The notes: generated by a model from the letters alone, not told the origin. Counted from the first letter of the stretch, positions 18,587 through 30,376 are shown. The stretch: DNA of 64,000 bases from Xylophilus sp. Leaf220 (GCF_001421705.1 NZ_LMKO01000001.1:796170-860169), one strand, 5' to 3'. Program-made: numbers and translations.

Positions 18587-20023
18587 CTAGCCCGACAGCG
18601 GCAGCACCAGCGTCGCCTCGGCCCCGCCGCCCGCGGCATTGACGAGGGCGATCCCGCCGCGGTGCAGCACCGCGATCTCGTGCACGAAGGCCAGGCCCAG
18701 GCCGGTGCTCTTCTTGCGGCTGTGCGGGCGGGCCAGCGAGTAGAACTTCTGGAACACCTTGTCGCGGGCGTAGTCGGGAATGCCGGCCCCCCGGTCGCGC
18801 ACGGCGATGCGGGCCTGCCGGGCGGTCGCGTCCAGCGCCAGTTGCACCGTGCTGCCGGCGGGCGAGAAATCGACCGCGTTGTCGAGCAGGTTGCTCACCG
18901 CCCGGCGCAGCAGGAACGGATCGCCCTCCACCAGCACCGGCTGCGCGGGCAGGCGCACGGCCACCTCCACCTGGCGCATCGCCGCCGCCGGCCGGGCGCT
19001 GGCGGCCAGGTCCTCCAGAAGCGGGCCGAGGGCGACCGGCTCGCTGCGGTCGAGCACCCGCCGGGTCTCCAGCGCGGTCAGCTCCATCATCCGGTCGACG
19101 ATCTCCTGGATGCGCTCGGCCTCGCGGCCGATGTTGCCCAGGAAGCGCTCGCGCTCGGCCTGCGGCATGGCCGGCTCCTGCAGCAGCTCGGCCGCGCCGC
19201 GGATCGCCGACAGCGGGCTCTTCACCTCGTGGGTGAAGGTCTGCACATAGTCGGCGACGTAGTTGCGGCCGGTGAGCGCGTCGCGCATCTCGTGGACGCT
19301 GGCGCGTAGCGTGCCGACCAGGTAGCGCAGGAGCTGCCTCGGCCGCAGGCGGGGCTGGCGGCGCGCCCAGCGCACCGTGTCGGTCACCAGGCCGAAGGGC
19401 CGCACCAGCCAGACCGAGACGATCAGCGCCAGCAGCAGCAGGGCCAGTGCCGAGCCCACGCCGACCCAGAGGGTGCGGGCGCGCGCGTCTTCCACGAACT
19501 GGCCGAAGCTCTGCACCGGCTTGCCGAGGCTCACCACGCCGACGATCTCGCCGTTCCAGCGGATCGGCGCGGCCACGTACATCACCGAGGTGAGCGGATC
19601 GGCCGGCACGTCGCGGGTGGTGCGGGCGCCGTAGACGCCGTCGAGGGTGCGGGCCACATCGGCCCGCCGGGAGAAGTCGGCGCCGACGCTGGCGCCCAGC
19701 GTGTCGAACAGCACCCGGCCGGCGGCGTCGGTCACGTAGGCGCGCAGCTCCACCCGGCTCTTGTGCAGGCCGTAGATCTGGGCCGAGAACTGCCGGCCGT
19801 AGACGCTGCGGAACAGCGCGTCGAAGCGGGCGGTGTTGACCGCGCCGGCCACCACGTCCTGCTCCAGCAGGCTGGCCAGCGTCTGCGAGGTCTCGACCAG
19901 CGCCTCCTCGGCCGATTCGCGGTAGCGCGGGTCGATATCCAGCACCACCCGGTAGAGCAGGCCCGCGATGCCGGCCACGTAGATCAGCAGCAGCGCGAGG
20001 AAGATGCGGGAGCGCCGGCTCAT
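18587..20023 (-). CDS. creC: Two-component sensor histidine kinase CreC
   Basis: 478 residues. A first membrane helix (9-30), a CreC-type periplasmic sensor region (about 31-185) and a second helix (about 186-207) are followed by HAMP-like sequence and a kinase core. The phospho-acceptor lies in FTHEVKSPL (His265), with SNLLDNAVDFSP (N box), DRGAGIP and GLGLAFVHEI (G boxes) after it. The name rests on strong family resemblance and on CreB lying immediately upstream (49-base gap). In E. coli CreBC responds to carbon source and envelope/beta-lactam stress and controls creD. No creD follows here; the exosortase operon does. Confidence 0.88.
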   Translation of the reverse strand: MSRRSRIFLALLLIYVAGIAGLLYRVVLDIDPRYRESAEEALVETSQTLASLLEQDVVAGAVNTARFDALFRSVYGRQFSAQIYGLHKSRVELRAYVTDAAGRVLFDTLGASVGADFSRRADVARTLDGVYGARTTRDVPADPLTSVMYVAAPIRWNGEIVGVVSLGKPVQSFGQFVEDARARTLWVGVGSALALLLLALIVSVWLVRPFGLVTDTVRWARRQPRLRPRQLLRYLVGTLRASVHEMRDALTGRNYVADYVQTFTHEVKSPLSAIRGAAELLQEPAMPQAERERFLGNIGREAERIQEIVDRMMELTALETRRVLDRSEPVALGPLLEDLAASARPAAAMRQVEVAVRLPAQPVLVEGDPFLLRRAVSNLLDNAVDFSPAGSTVQLALDATARQARIAVRDRGAGIPDYARDKVFQKFYSLARPHSRKKSTGLGLAFVHEIAVLHRGGIALVNAAGGGAEATLVLPLSG

Positions 20024-20072
20024 CGCGTTGCGCGTTGGCTGACGGCGCCGCTGCGAAGAAGCCGGGCCGCGC

Positions 20073-20855
20073 TCATGCCGCCTGCGCCGGAAGGTCTTCG
20101 TTGAGGGCGTAGCCCACGCCGCGCAGGGTGCGGATCGGGTCGGGCGTGGGTGCGACGGCCCGCAGCTTGGCGCGCAGCGTCTTCACATGCGCGTCCACCG
20201 TTCGGTCGAAGCTGCTGCCGGGTGTGTCCCAGACCATCTCCAGCAGCTCGTCGCGGGTGTAGACCCGGCCGGGGCGCTGCACCAGCAGGCACAGCAGGCC
20301 GTATTCGTAGCGCGAGAGTTCCAGCGCCCGGCCGTAGTAGCGGATCTGGCGGCGTTCGCCGTCGATGCGGAACGGCGAGGCCGGAGCGGCCGGCGGTGCC
20401 GGCGGTGCGGCCGGCGCCGCCGTGGCGGGAACCGGCACCGCAGCGGCCGGCGCGGCGCCCCGCTCGCTGCGCCGCAGGATGGTGCGCACCCGGGCCACCA
20501 GTTCGCGCGGCGAGAACGGCTTGGCGATGTAGTCGTCGGCGCCCAGCTCCAGGCCCACCACCCGGTCGATCTCGTCGCTGCGGGCGGTCAGGAACAGCAT
20601 CGGCACCTGCGCGCCGCCGGGCAGCGCCTGCAGGCAGCGGAACAGCTCGAAGCCGCTCATGTCGGGCAGGCCGACGTCGAGGATCGCGAGCGCCGGCCGC
20701 TCCTGCGAGAAGGCCGCCAGCGCCTCCTGCGCCGTGGCGCACCAGACGGGCTGGAAGCCGTCGCTGCGCAGCACGTACTGCAGGGTGTCGGCGATGCCCG
20801 GCTCGTCTTCGGCCAGGAGAATGCGGGGCGAGAAAGTCGGGGGCACGGCGCTCAT
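20073..20855 (-). CDS. creB: Two-component response regulator CreB (OmpR/PhoB family)
   Basis: 260 residues from ATG (MSAVPPTF); the frame is open a little upstream, through a repeat copy, but that sequence is not protein-like. The receiver domain has its phosphorylation site at Asp60 (LAILDVGLPD) and the conserved Lys in YIAKPF. An Ala/Pro-rich linker (about 130-158) leads to an OmpR-type winged helix (RYEYGLLCLL, DRTVDAHVKTLRAKL, TLRGVGYAL). It is first in line with creC and probably activates the genes behind it. Confidence 0.88.
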   Translation of the reverse strand: MSAVPPTFSPRILLAEDEPGIADTLQYVLRSDGFQPVWCATAQEALAAFSQERPALAILDVGLPDMSGFELFRCLQALPGGAQVPMLFLTARSDEIDRVVGLELGADDYIAKPFSPRELVARVRTILRRSERGAAPAAAVPVPATAAPAAPPAPPAAPASPFRIDGERRQIRYYGRALELSRYEYGLLCLLVQRPGRVYTRDELLEMVWDTPGSSFDRTVDAHVKTLRAKLRAVAPTPDPIRTLRGVGYALNEDLPAQAA

Positions 20856-20936
20856 GGGCGCATGGTAGCGAGGGGGCCGGGGCGACCGGCTGGCGGCGCC
20901 CCGCCCCTGGCGCAGCCCGGACCGGAGTTTCGAAAG

Positions 20937-20992
20937 AAAAATAGCCACGGCCGGCGCAGCACGCCGACCATCAGCTATTCCTTTTATAGCAA
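20937..20992 (+). repeat. Dispersed repeat family A, copy 2
   Basis: AAAATAGCCACGG...ACGCCGACCATCAGCTATTCC then TTTTATAGCAA. Between fdhD and creB, both on the minus strand. Confidence 0.85.
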
Positions 20993-21008
20993 CCGTCCTG
21001 CAAGGCGT

Positions 21009-21902
21009 TCAGCCGCCGCCGGCGTACCGCACCGCCCGCGGCCCGCGGCACAGGCCCCAGAGCTGCATGCCGGCCTGCCGGGCGATGTCGATCGCCAGCG
21101 CGGTGGGGGCCGAGATGGTCGCCAGCACCGGCACGCCCAGACGGGCGCATTTGCGGGCCAGTTCGTAGCTGGCGCGGCTGGACATGACGACGAAACCCGG
21201 CGTGCCGAGCCGGCCTTCTTCCGCAAGCCGGCCCAGCAGTTTGTCGAGCGCGTTGTGCCGGCCCACGTCCTCCAGCACGTCGGTCAGGGTGCCGTCGGGC
21301 AGCGCCCAGCCGGCCGCATGCAGCGAGCCGACCTGCGCGTTGAGCGGCTGCAGGGCCTGCAGGCCGTCGAACGCGGCCAGCACGGTGCGCGCATCCAGCG
21401 TGGCCAGCCAGCCGGCCTGCGGCACTTGCTCGGGGACCAGGTCGAGGGCGGCCAGGCTGTCGATGCCGCAGACGCCGCAGCCGGTGCGGCCCACCAGCAC
21501 CCGGCGGCGCTCCTTCAGGCGGGCGAAGGCGCGGCTGGCGATGTCCAGATGCACCTCGACCGCGGGCGTCTCGGGGTCGCCGCCCTCGCCCTCGCCGGCG
21601 GCGGGCGCGCACGCCGCCAGCCGGGTCTCGATGCCGAAGCATTCGGCGCGGGTGTCGAGGATGCCTTCGCTCAGCGCGAAACCCAGCGCGAAGGCTTCCA
21701 GGTCCTGCGGGGTGCACATCATCACCGCGTGGGAGATGCCGTTGAAGACCAGCGCCACCGGCACTTCGTTGGCGACCTGGTCGTCCTCGGCGGCCGACCG
21801 CACCGCGCCGGCCTCCAGGCGCTGGCGCCGCACCTGCGCCGGCAGCACAGCGGGCGGCAAGGCGGTGCCGTCGGGCGGGAAGGTCGGGGTGCGGTCGGTC
21901 AT
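21009..21902 (-). CDS. fdhD: Formate dehydrogenase accessory sulfurtransferase FdhD
   Basis: 297 residues, typical length. It contains the invariant GRTGCGVCG motif with Cys142 and Cys145, which carry sulfur from IscS to the molybdenum cofactor, and the C-terminal DVGRHNALDKL and SSRASYELARK blocks. It sulfurates Mo-bisPGD for formate-dehydrogenase-type enzymes. The ATG overlaps the stop of the preceding small gene (ATGA), so it is translationally coupled to the oxidoreductase module it serves. Confidence 0.95.
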   Translation of the reverse strand: MTDRTPTFPPDGTALPPAVLPAQVRRQRLEAGAVRSAAEDDQVANEVPVALVFNGISHAVMMCTPQDLEAFALGFALSEGILDTRAECFGIETRLAACAPAAGEGEGGDPETPAVEVHLDIASRAFARLKERRRVLVGRTGCGVCGIDSLAALDLVPEQVPQAGWLATLDARTVLAAFDGLQALQPLNAQVGSLHAAGWALPDGTLTDVLEDVGRHNALDKLLGRLAEEGRLGTPGFVVMSSRASYELARKCARLGVPVLATISAPTALAIDIARQAGMQLWGLCRGPRAVRYAGGG

Positions 21903-22218
21903 CGGTCGGGTTCGGCAGGCGCGTCGGGCACGCCATCATCGCCGCCGTGGGCCTCGACCAGCTGCCGCACCGCCTCGGCGCCGGGCGCCAGCAGCCGCAC
22001 CATCCACCGCTCTCCGTCGTGCGCCACGTCCACCCAGCCCGGTCCCTGGCGGCTGCCGATGCGGGCATTGCCCATCATCGCCAGCGTGCGCATCACCACG
22101 CTGGCCTCCCGCTGCAGGCGCTTGCCGAGCCAGGGCACCGAGGCGGCCTCGCCCGCCGGCTTCTCGGCCAGCGTCAGCAGCAGGGCCGCGGCCAGGCCTT
22201 CCGGCAGCGCGCCGTCGC

Positions 22219-22222
<4 letters not shown>
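21899..22222 (-). CDS. Small winged-helix-like protein of the formate dehydrogenase operon
   Basis: 107 residues from a TTG that overlaps the upstream stop (TTGA); the stop in turn overlaps the fdhD start (ATGA). The sequence runs LAAALLLTLAEKP...LGKRLQREASVVMRTLAMMG, then a beta-like stretch WVDVAHDGERWMVRL. That helix-helix-wing order looks like a small winged-helix domain, but I do not recognise a named family. The double overlap shows it is made together with the molybdoenzyme and FdhD, so a maturation or local regulatory role is likely. Confidence 0.7.
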
Positions 22223-24567
<2,345 letters not shown>

Positions 24568-24639
24568 GGGGGTCTCCTGTGCGGATCTCGGTGGGGGTTG
24601 GAGGCTGCGTACCGCGCAGCGTTCCCCTGTTTCGCCGGA

Positions 24640-26190
24640 TCAGATGTGGACTTTGAAACTTCCGGCGGCATCCGCCAGGGCGGCGGCCTGCTCGCGCATG
24701 CGGCCCGCGGCGGCGGCGGCCTCCTCGACCAGCGCCGCGTTCTGCTGGGTCATTTCCTCGATGCGGCCGACGCTCTGGTTGACCGACTCGATGCCCTGGC
24801 GCTGCTCGCGGCTGGCCGAGGCGATCTCGTCGATGAAGCCGCTCACCTCGCCGATCGAACGGATGATGTCGTCCATCGCGACCCGCGCCGATTCCACCTG
24901 TCCGCTGCCGGCATCGACCTGACCGACCGATGCCGCGATCAGGCCGCGGATCTCGCGCGAGGCGTCGGCCGAGCGCTGGGCCAGGGCCCGCACCTCGGAC
25001 GCCACCACCGCGAAGCCCCGGCCCTGCTCGCCGGCGCGCGCCGCCTCCACCGCTGCGTTCAGCGCCAGGATGTTGGTCTGGAACGCGATGCCGTCGATGA
25101 TGCCGATGATGTCCTGGATGCGGTGCGCACCGGCGCGGATCTCGCCCATGGTGTGCACCACCTGGCCCACCACGCTGCCGCTGCGGGCCGCCATGTCGGA
25201 CACGCCGCCCATCAGGCCGCTCACGCGCTGGGCGTTGTCGGCGTTCTGTACCACGGTGGCGGTGAGCTGCTCCATCGCAGAGGCGGTGGCGTTGACTTCG
25301 CCCGCCTGCAGCTCGGTGCGCGTCGCCAGGTCGTCGTTGCCGGCGGCGATCTCCTGCGTGGCGCCGCGCAGCGATTCGGCGCCACGGCGCACGTTGCCGA
25401 CCAGCCCCGCCAGGCCGACGCTGATGCCGTTGATCGCGTGCAGCAGCTGGCCCACGTCGTCGCGGCGCGGCACGTGCAGCTGGGTAGTGAGGTCGCCGCC
25501 GGCGACGCGCTGGGCCGCCTGGCGGCCGTCGTCGATCGCGCCTGCCACGCCGCGGCGCACCAGGCCATAGACCAGCGCCGCGGTGGCCAGCGGCACCGCG
25601 GTGCCGTAGGCCAGCCACGGCATCCGCTCTTCCCCGGTCAGCGACGGCAGCAGCATCCACGCCCCGGCCCACAGCAGCCACTGGCCGCCGAGCACCGCCA
25701 GGCCGATCTGGGTGGCGGCGTCGAAGGTGTGCATCTCGCTCACGTCCAGGCCCACGTAGAGCACGCCCACCACCTCGCCCGACGCATCGCGCACCGGGTC
25801 GTAGTGGGTCATGTTCTGGCGGCCGAACACCGTCGCATAGCCGGCGTAGGGCCGGCCCTGCACCAGCAGACGGTAGGCCGGATGCGACCGGTCAAGCAGC
25901 GTACCGACGGCGCGGGCGCCGTCCTGCCGCTGGACCGAGGTGGTGACCCGCATGAAGTCGTCGCCCTGTCGGGCGAAGACGGTCGCCCGCACCCCGCTGT
26001 CGGCGGTGAAACGGTCGGGCACCGAGAAATCGCCGTTCAGCAGGCGGCCGCCGCAGAACAGCGCCGGCGACGGGCGGCCACCCAGATCGACCTCCTGCTG
26101 CCGGTCGAGCGCGAAGCCTCCGGAGAAGCCGGCGGCGAACTGCCGCGCGGCTCGGTCGATACGTCGCTGGAGAGCACCTGGAAAGGCCAT
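24640..26190 (-). CDS. Methyl-accepting chemotaxis protein with N-terminal Cache-like domain
   Basis: 516 residues. Residues 25-155 look like the Cache3/Cache2 fold found in chemoreceptors (ending [23 protein letters not shown]). Two hydrophobic helices follow (161-181 and 192-211), then a HAMP domain and a signalling domain with the conserved hairpin tip [20 protein letters not shown] (in part) and [10 protein letters not shown]. Unusually, there is no N-terminal membrane helix, and only 44 bases separate the start from the upstream stop, so none can be added. The sensor would then lie in the cytoplasm. It sits between the OFA transporter and the oxidoreductase genes. Confidence 0.88.
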   Translation of the reverse strand: MAFPGALQRRIDRAARQFAAGFSGGFALDRQQEVDLGGRPSPALFCGGRLLNGDFSVPDRFTADSGVRATVFARQGDDFMRVTTSVQRQDGARAVGTLLDRSHPAYRLLVQGRPYAGYATVFGRQNMTHYDPVRDASGEVVGVLYVGLDVSEMHTFDAATQIGLAVLGGQWLLWAGAWMLLPSLTGEERMPWLAYGTAVPLATAALVYGLVRRGVAGAIDDGRQAAQRVAGGDLTTQLHVPRRDDVGQLLHAINGISVGLAGLVGNVRRGAESLRGATQEIAAGNDDLATRTELQAGEVNATASAMEQLTATVVQNADNAQRVSGLMGGVSDMAARSGSVVGQVVHTMGEIRAGAHRIQDIIGIIDGIAFQTNILALNAAVEAARAGEQGRGFAVVASEVRALAQRSADASREIRGLIAASVGQVDAGSGQVESARVAMDDIIRSIGEVSGFIDEIASASREQRQGIESVNQSVGRIEEMTQQNAALVEEAAAAAGRMREQAAALADAAGSFKVHI

Positions 26191-26234
26191 GGGTCAGGTT
26201 CCTGGCGCATACGGCAGGCGCCGCATCCGCAAGC

Positions 26235-27863
26235 TCAATTGAAGAACTTCGCCGCGCTCAGCAGCGTACGGTAGGTGCCCCAAGCAAGGGGAATGCCCAC
26301 CGCCGCCCAGGCCAGCGCCACCAGCGCCGGGCTGGTGGTGCCGGCCGTGCCGCTGCCGGCACCCACTTCGGAGGCCGCGGCCTTCTCGTGGGCCAGCTTC
26401 TTCTCGACCGCCAGTTCGTCGTCGGACATGAACCACTTGTCGGCCAGGGGGCGTACCAGCAGGTTGGCGATGAAGCCGATCACCAGCATGCCCACCAGGA
26501 TGTACATCGTCTGGTTGTAGACCTGCTCGCGCGGAATGCCCAGGCCCAGCTGGTACTCCCGCATGTAGTTCACCACCACCGGGCCCAGGATGCCGGCGGT
26601 GGCCCAGGCCGTCAGCAGGCGGCCGTGGATCGCGCCGACGAACTGGGTGCCGAAAAGGTCGGCCAGGTAGGCCGGCACCGTGGCGAAGCCGCCGCCGTAC
26701 ATCGACAGGATGATGCAGAAGGCGCCCACGAAGAGCAGCTTGTTGCCCGCGCCGGCAGAGCCGGGGATGCTGGCGTACAGCAGGCCGCCCAGCACGAAGA
26801 AGATCGCATAGGTGAGCTTGCGGCCGAGCTTGTCGGAGATGCTGGCCCAGAAGAAGCGGCCGCCGATGTTGAACAGCGAGAGCAGCGCGGTAAAGCCGGC
26901 GGCGATCACGCCGATGGCGGCCAGCTGCGGCTTGTCGAGTTCCGAGTAGCGGGCCTGCACGTTGATCAGTGCACCGCCGAAGACTTCCTGCAGCATCGGC
27001 GAGGCCATGCCGATCACGCCGATGCCGGCGCTGACGTTCATGCACAGCACGATCCAGATCAGCCAGAACTGGGGGATGCCCCAGACCTTCTTCACATGCA
27101 CGTGGCGCTGGGTGATCATCGCGTTCGCCGACGGTGGCGGCGGCGTCCAGCCGGCGGGCTTCCAGCCGGTGGCGGGCACGCGGTAGAGCAGCGCGCCGGC
27201 CATCATGAAGACGAAATAGATCGCGGCCATCGCCAGGAAGGTGGGCGCCACGCCGACGTCGGTGGGCGTCGAGAAGATCTTCAGCAGCTCGGCCGCGAGC
27301 GGCGAGCCGATCATCGCGCCGCCGCCGAAGCCCATGATCGCCATGCCGGTGGCCATGCCGCGGCGGTCGGGGAACCACTTGATCAGCGTCGAGACCGGCG
27401 AGATGTAGCCCAGCCCCAGCCCGATGCCGCCGATCACGCCCGAGCCCAGGATCATGAGCCAGAACTGGTGCAGGTGGATGCCGATGGCCGACAGCGCCAT
27501 GCCGCCGCACCAGCACAGGGCCGACACCACGCCGGCCTTGCGCGGGCCGGCCCGTTCCAGCCAGCCGCCCCAGATCGCGGCCGAGCAGCCCAGGAACACG
27601 AAGAACAGGGTGTACATCCAGCCGAGCGTCGCCACGCTCCAGTCGCACTGGGTGGTGAACAGCTGGGAGAAGAATCCCACGTCCTTGCCGCAGGCCGCAC
27701 CTTTGCCGGCCGTGGAGAGCGCCTTCGACAGCGGCAGCCAGAACACCGAGAAGCCGTAGGCCATGCCGATGCACAGATGGATCGCGAGCGCGGCCGGTGG
27801 TACCAGCCAGCGGTTGAAGCCGGGCCCGGCAATGGTGCGCTCCTTGTCCAGGAAGTTCGCCAT
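26235..27863 (-). CDS. OFA family MFS transporter (oxalate/formate antiporter-like)
   Basis: 542 residues with twelve membrane segments and a C-terminal extension ending in two further hydrophobic stretches. It has OFA-type blocks: AYGFSVFWLPL, the GLGLGYISPVSTLIKWFPDRRGMATG loop (in part) and GGRFFWASISDKLGRK. The family exchanges oxalate, formate and related carboxylates; it is named for OxlT. As first gene of a run with a chemoreceptor, a formate-dehydrogenase-type enzyme and fdhD, it probably carries formate or oxalate. The 192-base AT-richer region upstream should contain the promoter. Confidence 0.88.
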   Translation of the reverse strand: MANFLDKERTIAGPGFNRWLVPPAALAIHLCIGMAYGFSVFWLPLSKALSTAGKGAACGKDVGFFSQLFTTQCDWSVATLGWMYTLFFVFLGCSAAIWGGWLERAGPRKAGVVSALCWCGGMALSAIGIHLHQFWLMILGSGVIGGIGLGLGYISPVSTLIKWFPDRRGMATGMAIMGFGGGAMIGSPLAAELLKIFSTPTDVGVAPTFLAMAAIYFVFMMAGALLYRVPATGWKPAGWTPPPPSANAMITQRHVHVKKVWGIPQFWLIWIVLCMNVSAGIGVIGMASPMLQEVFGGALINVQARYSELDKPQLAAIGVIAAGFTALLSLFNIGGRFFWASISDKLGRKLTYAIFFVLGGLLYASIPGSAGAGNKLLFVGAFCIILSMYGGGFATVPAYLADLFGTQFVGAIHGRLLTAWATAGILGPVVVNYMREYQLGLGIPREQVYNQTMYILVGMLVIGFIANLLVRPLADKWFMSDDELAVEKKLAHEKAAASEVGAGSGTAGTTSPALVALAWAAVGIPLAWGTYRTLLSAAKFFN

Positions 27864-28055
27864 GTGTTCTTTCTCCTCGGTGGGGCCCGCATCGCAGCGG
27901 GCCGGATTTTTTCGGTGCGCGAGTGTCTGGTGGCGTCGGCCACAGGTCCAATTCGTTCTGAAAATGCCCCGATTCAGAAACTAAATGACTTTTCTTATGG
28001 ATACAAAGATGGCATAAAGCTGCCCCCTCGCCATCGGGGCCGGCCCTATCGGGGC
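27864..28055 (-). promoter_or_regulatory. Intergenic region upstream of the formate operon
   Basis: 192 bases between the LysR stop and the OFA transporter start. The segment 27945-28015 is notably AT-richer than its surroundings and is the best place for the operon promoter and a LysR-type site. Short repeats of CCCCGAT occur at 28034-28058. No definite -35/-10 pair could be assigned. Confidence 0.4.
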
Positions 28056-29036
28056 TTACACCGAGCCGGTTTCGCCGCGGCCGGCCATGCCGGTGCGCAC
28101 CGCCTGGGCGATCCAGGCCGCGTCCTGGGCCAGGTCCAGCGCCGCCTGCATCACCCGGGACGAGCGGGCGTCAGGGTTGACCAGGAAGCCCACCGGCGTG
28201 ACGACGTCGGGGCCGACCAGGGGCAGCGCCCGCAACTCGGCGTAGCCGTGCAGCACGTCGAGCAGGGCTGCGGGCAGGATGGTGGCGGTGCGGCCCGCCA
28301 CGACGCTCAGCGCCAGCGCCAGCACCGAGTTGGTTTCGATCGCCGGCTTGACCTGCACCCCGGCGATGGCGAGCGCGCTGTCGACGATCGTGCGGTTGTG
28401 CATCTCGGGTGTGAGAAGGCACAGGGGATGCTCGGCCGCCTCGCGCCACGAGATCGAGGCGCCGCGGGCCGGGCCGCGCACCGCGGCGGCGTCGGGCGGC
28501 ACCGGCGGGCCGTGGATCGCGCGGTGCACGAAGTAGTAACGCTCGCCGTACTGGGGCATCGATTCGAGCCGCAGGCCCCGCTCGCCCAGCCGGTCGGTGT
28601 AGCCCAGCCCCAGGTCGAGCGCCAGGCCGTCGAGCTCGGCCTCGATCTCGGGCGAGCTCATCGAGCGCACCACCGGCGCGATGCCCGGGTGCCGCGCATG
28701 CAGCAGCGCCGCGAAATGCGCCAGCACCGGCATCGCGGTGGGCACCGCACCCAGCCGCAGGCTGCCCTGCGGACGCGAAGCGCCGCTGTTGAGCTCCTCC
28801 TGCAATATCTCGCGCTCCCGCACCATGCGCTGGGCGGTCAGCAGCACCCGCTCGCCTTCGTGGGTCAGGCCGGCGTAGGTGCGGCCGCGTTGCACGATGA
28901 CCACACCGAATTCCTGCTCCAGCGCCTTCAGCGCGTTGGAGAGCGCCGGCTGGGTGATGTGGCAGGCCTGCGCCGCGCGGCCGAAGTGCCGGTGCTCGTT
29001 GAGCGCCAGCAGGTACCGCATGGCGAGCAGGTTCAT
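28056..29036 (-). CDS. LysR family transcriptional regulator, probable regulator of the formate operon
   Basis: 326 residues. N-terminal helix-turn-helix: FGRAAQACHITQPALSNALKALE (residues 18-40, in part), then an effector domain from about 92. It begins 16 bases after the apbC stop on the same strand and lies directly upstream of the OFA transporter gene. Similar LysR genes often precede formate dehydrogenase loci in related bacteria (my recollection), so control of the downstream formate module is a reasonable inference. Its own promoter may be that of apbC. Confidence 0.88.
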   Translation of the reverse strand: MNLLAMRYLLALNEHRHFGRAAQACHITQPALSNALKALEQEFGVVIVQRGRTYAGLTHEGERVLLTAQRMVREREILQEELNSGASRPQGSLRLGAVPTAMPVLAHFAALLHARHPGIAPVVRSMSSPEIEAELDGLALDLGLGYTDRLGERGLRLESMPQYGERYYFVHRAIHGPPVPPDAAAVRGPARGASISWREAAEHPLCLLTPEMHNRTIVDSALAIAGVQVKPAIETNSVLALALSVVAGRTATILPAALLDVLHGYAELRALPLVGPDVVTPVGFLVNPDARSSRVMQAALDLAQDAAWIAQAVRTGMAGRGETGSV

Positions 29037-29052
29037 GCCGCGGCGCGGTGCA

Positions 29053-30147
29053 TCAGGTGTCCTGGCTCACCGTGATGGTGGGGAACCGCGCCGAGAAATC
29101 CTTGGTGCGGCCGGCCAGCGCCACCGCCACCTTCAGCGCGATGTCGCGGTAGGCGGCCGCGTGCGGTCCGTCGGGCGCGGCGGCCACGGTCGGGGTGCCG
29201 CCGTCGGCCTGCAGTCGGATGTCGAGCGCCAGCGGCAGCGCCCCCAGGTAGTCCATGCCGTATTCCGCCGCCAGCCGCTGGCCGCCGCCCTCGCCGAAGA
29301 TGTGCTCGGCATGGCCGCACTGGCTGCAGACGTGCACCGCCATGTTCTCGACCAGGCCCAGCAGCGGCACGCCCACCTTCTCGAACATCTTCACGCCCTT
29401 GCGGGCATCGATCAGCGCGATGTCCTGCGGCGTGGTGACGATCACCGCGCCGGCGATCGGCACCCGCTGGCTCAGGGTGAGCTGGATGTCGCCGGTGCCG
29501 GGCGGCATGTCGACCACCAGGTAGTCCAGGCCCTTCCAGTTGGTCTGGCGCAGCAGTTGTTCGAGGGCCTGCGTGGCCATCGGGCCGCGCCAGATCATGG
29601 CCTGGTCGGGCTCCACCAGGAAGCCGATCGACATCACCTGGATCCCGTGGGCGACCAGCGGCTCCATCGTCTTGCCGTCTTCGCTGGCCGGCTTCTGGCC
29701 GGCGATGCCCATCATCGTCGGCACGCTGGGGCCGTAGATGTCGGCATCGAGCAGCCCCACCGTGGCGCCCTCGGCTGCCAGGGCGAGCGCCAGGTTGGCC
29801 GCGGTGGTGCTCTTTCCCACCCCGCCCTTGCCCGAAGCCACCGCGATGATGTTCTTCACCTCCGGCATCGGCTGCAGGCCGCGCTGCACCGAGTGGGCGA
29901 CGATCTCGGTGCCGAATCGCACCGCGACCTGTTCCACCCCCGGCACCGTCCGCACCGCCGCGGTCAGCGCCTCGCGCAATGCCGCCTGCCGGCTCGCCGC
30001 CGGGTAGCCCAGCGCCACGCGGAAGGCCACCTGCCCGCCTTCGACGGTCAGTTCGTGGACGGCCCGGCTGCCGATGAAATCCTTGCCGGTCAGGGGATCC
30101 ACGACCTTTTGCAGCGCGTCGCGCACGGCCTGTTGAGAGATGGTCAT
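29053..30147 (-). CDS. apbC: Iron-sulfur cluster carrier ATPase ApbC (Mrp/NBP35 family)
   Basis: 364 residues from ATG (MTISQQ); a TTG two codons upstream is possible but less likely. An N-terminal MIP18/DUF59 domain (about 5-80) precedes a deviant Walker A motif, GKGGVGKST (106-114), DADIYGPSVPTMMG, DMPPGTGD and the C-terminal VCSQCGH pair of cysteines that bind the transferred Fe-S cluster. It supplies clusters to apo-proteins in the cytoplasm. The region just 5' of the start reads TTCCTTTTTGCTT, without a purine-rich ribosome-binding site. It is divergent from metG, an arrangement also seen in many other proteobacteria. Confidence 0.95.
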   Translation of the reverse strand: MTISQQAVRDALQKVVDPLTGKDFIGSRAVHELTVEGGQVAFRVALGYPAASRQAALREALTAAVRTVPGVEQVAVRFGTEIVAHSVQRGLQPMPEVKNIIAVASGKGGVGKSTTAANLALALAAEGATVGLLDADIYGPSVPTMMGIAGQKPASEDGKTMEPLVAHGIQVMSIGFLVEPDQAMIWRGPMATQALEQLLRQTNWKGLDYLVVDMPPGTGDIQLTLSQRVPIAGAVIVTTPQDIALIDARKGVKMFEKVGVPLLGLVENMAVHVCSQCGHAEHIFGEGGGQRLAAEYGMDYLGALPLALDIRLQADGGTPTVAAAPDGPHAAAYRDIALKVAVALAGRTKDFSARFPTITVSQDT

Positions 30148-30296
30148 AAGCAAAAAGGAAGCACTGGGTCGCTGTTAATGAGGCTGGAAAGTCTAGCGGC
30201 TGGGCTCTGCCGAGGAAGTACACCTACTTCGCGCGCGGAGATGGTCCGGTCGCAGCAGAAAGCAGGTTCGAAGGCACACCAGCCGCGTCTTTCGTT

Positions 30297-30327
30297 TTGA
30301 AATGCCGTCCACCCGGCATCCTAAAAT
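30297..30327 (+). promoter_or_regulatory. Probable sigma-70 promoter of metG
   Basis: TTGAAA (30297-30302) and TAAAAT (30322-30327) with a 19-base spacer, 50 bases before the metG start. A TGCCG...CGGCA inverted repeat lies between the boxes. The spacer is two bases longer than ideal. Confidence 0.5.
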
Positions 30328-30376
30328 CGCAGGCCCGCCCACCTGCGGCGCGCCTTCCCTCGAAAGCCGATCCCCG

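Noticed and set aside
20856-20948. N-terminal extension of CreB
   Set aside because: It runs into repeat copy 2 and lacks any receiver-like sequence; ATG at 20855 gives the normal length.
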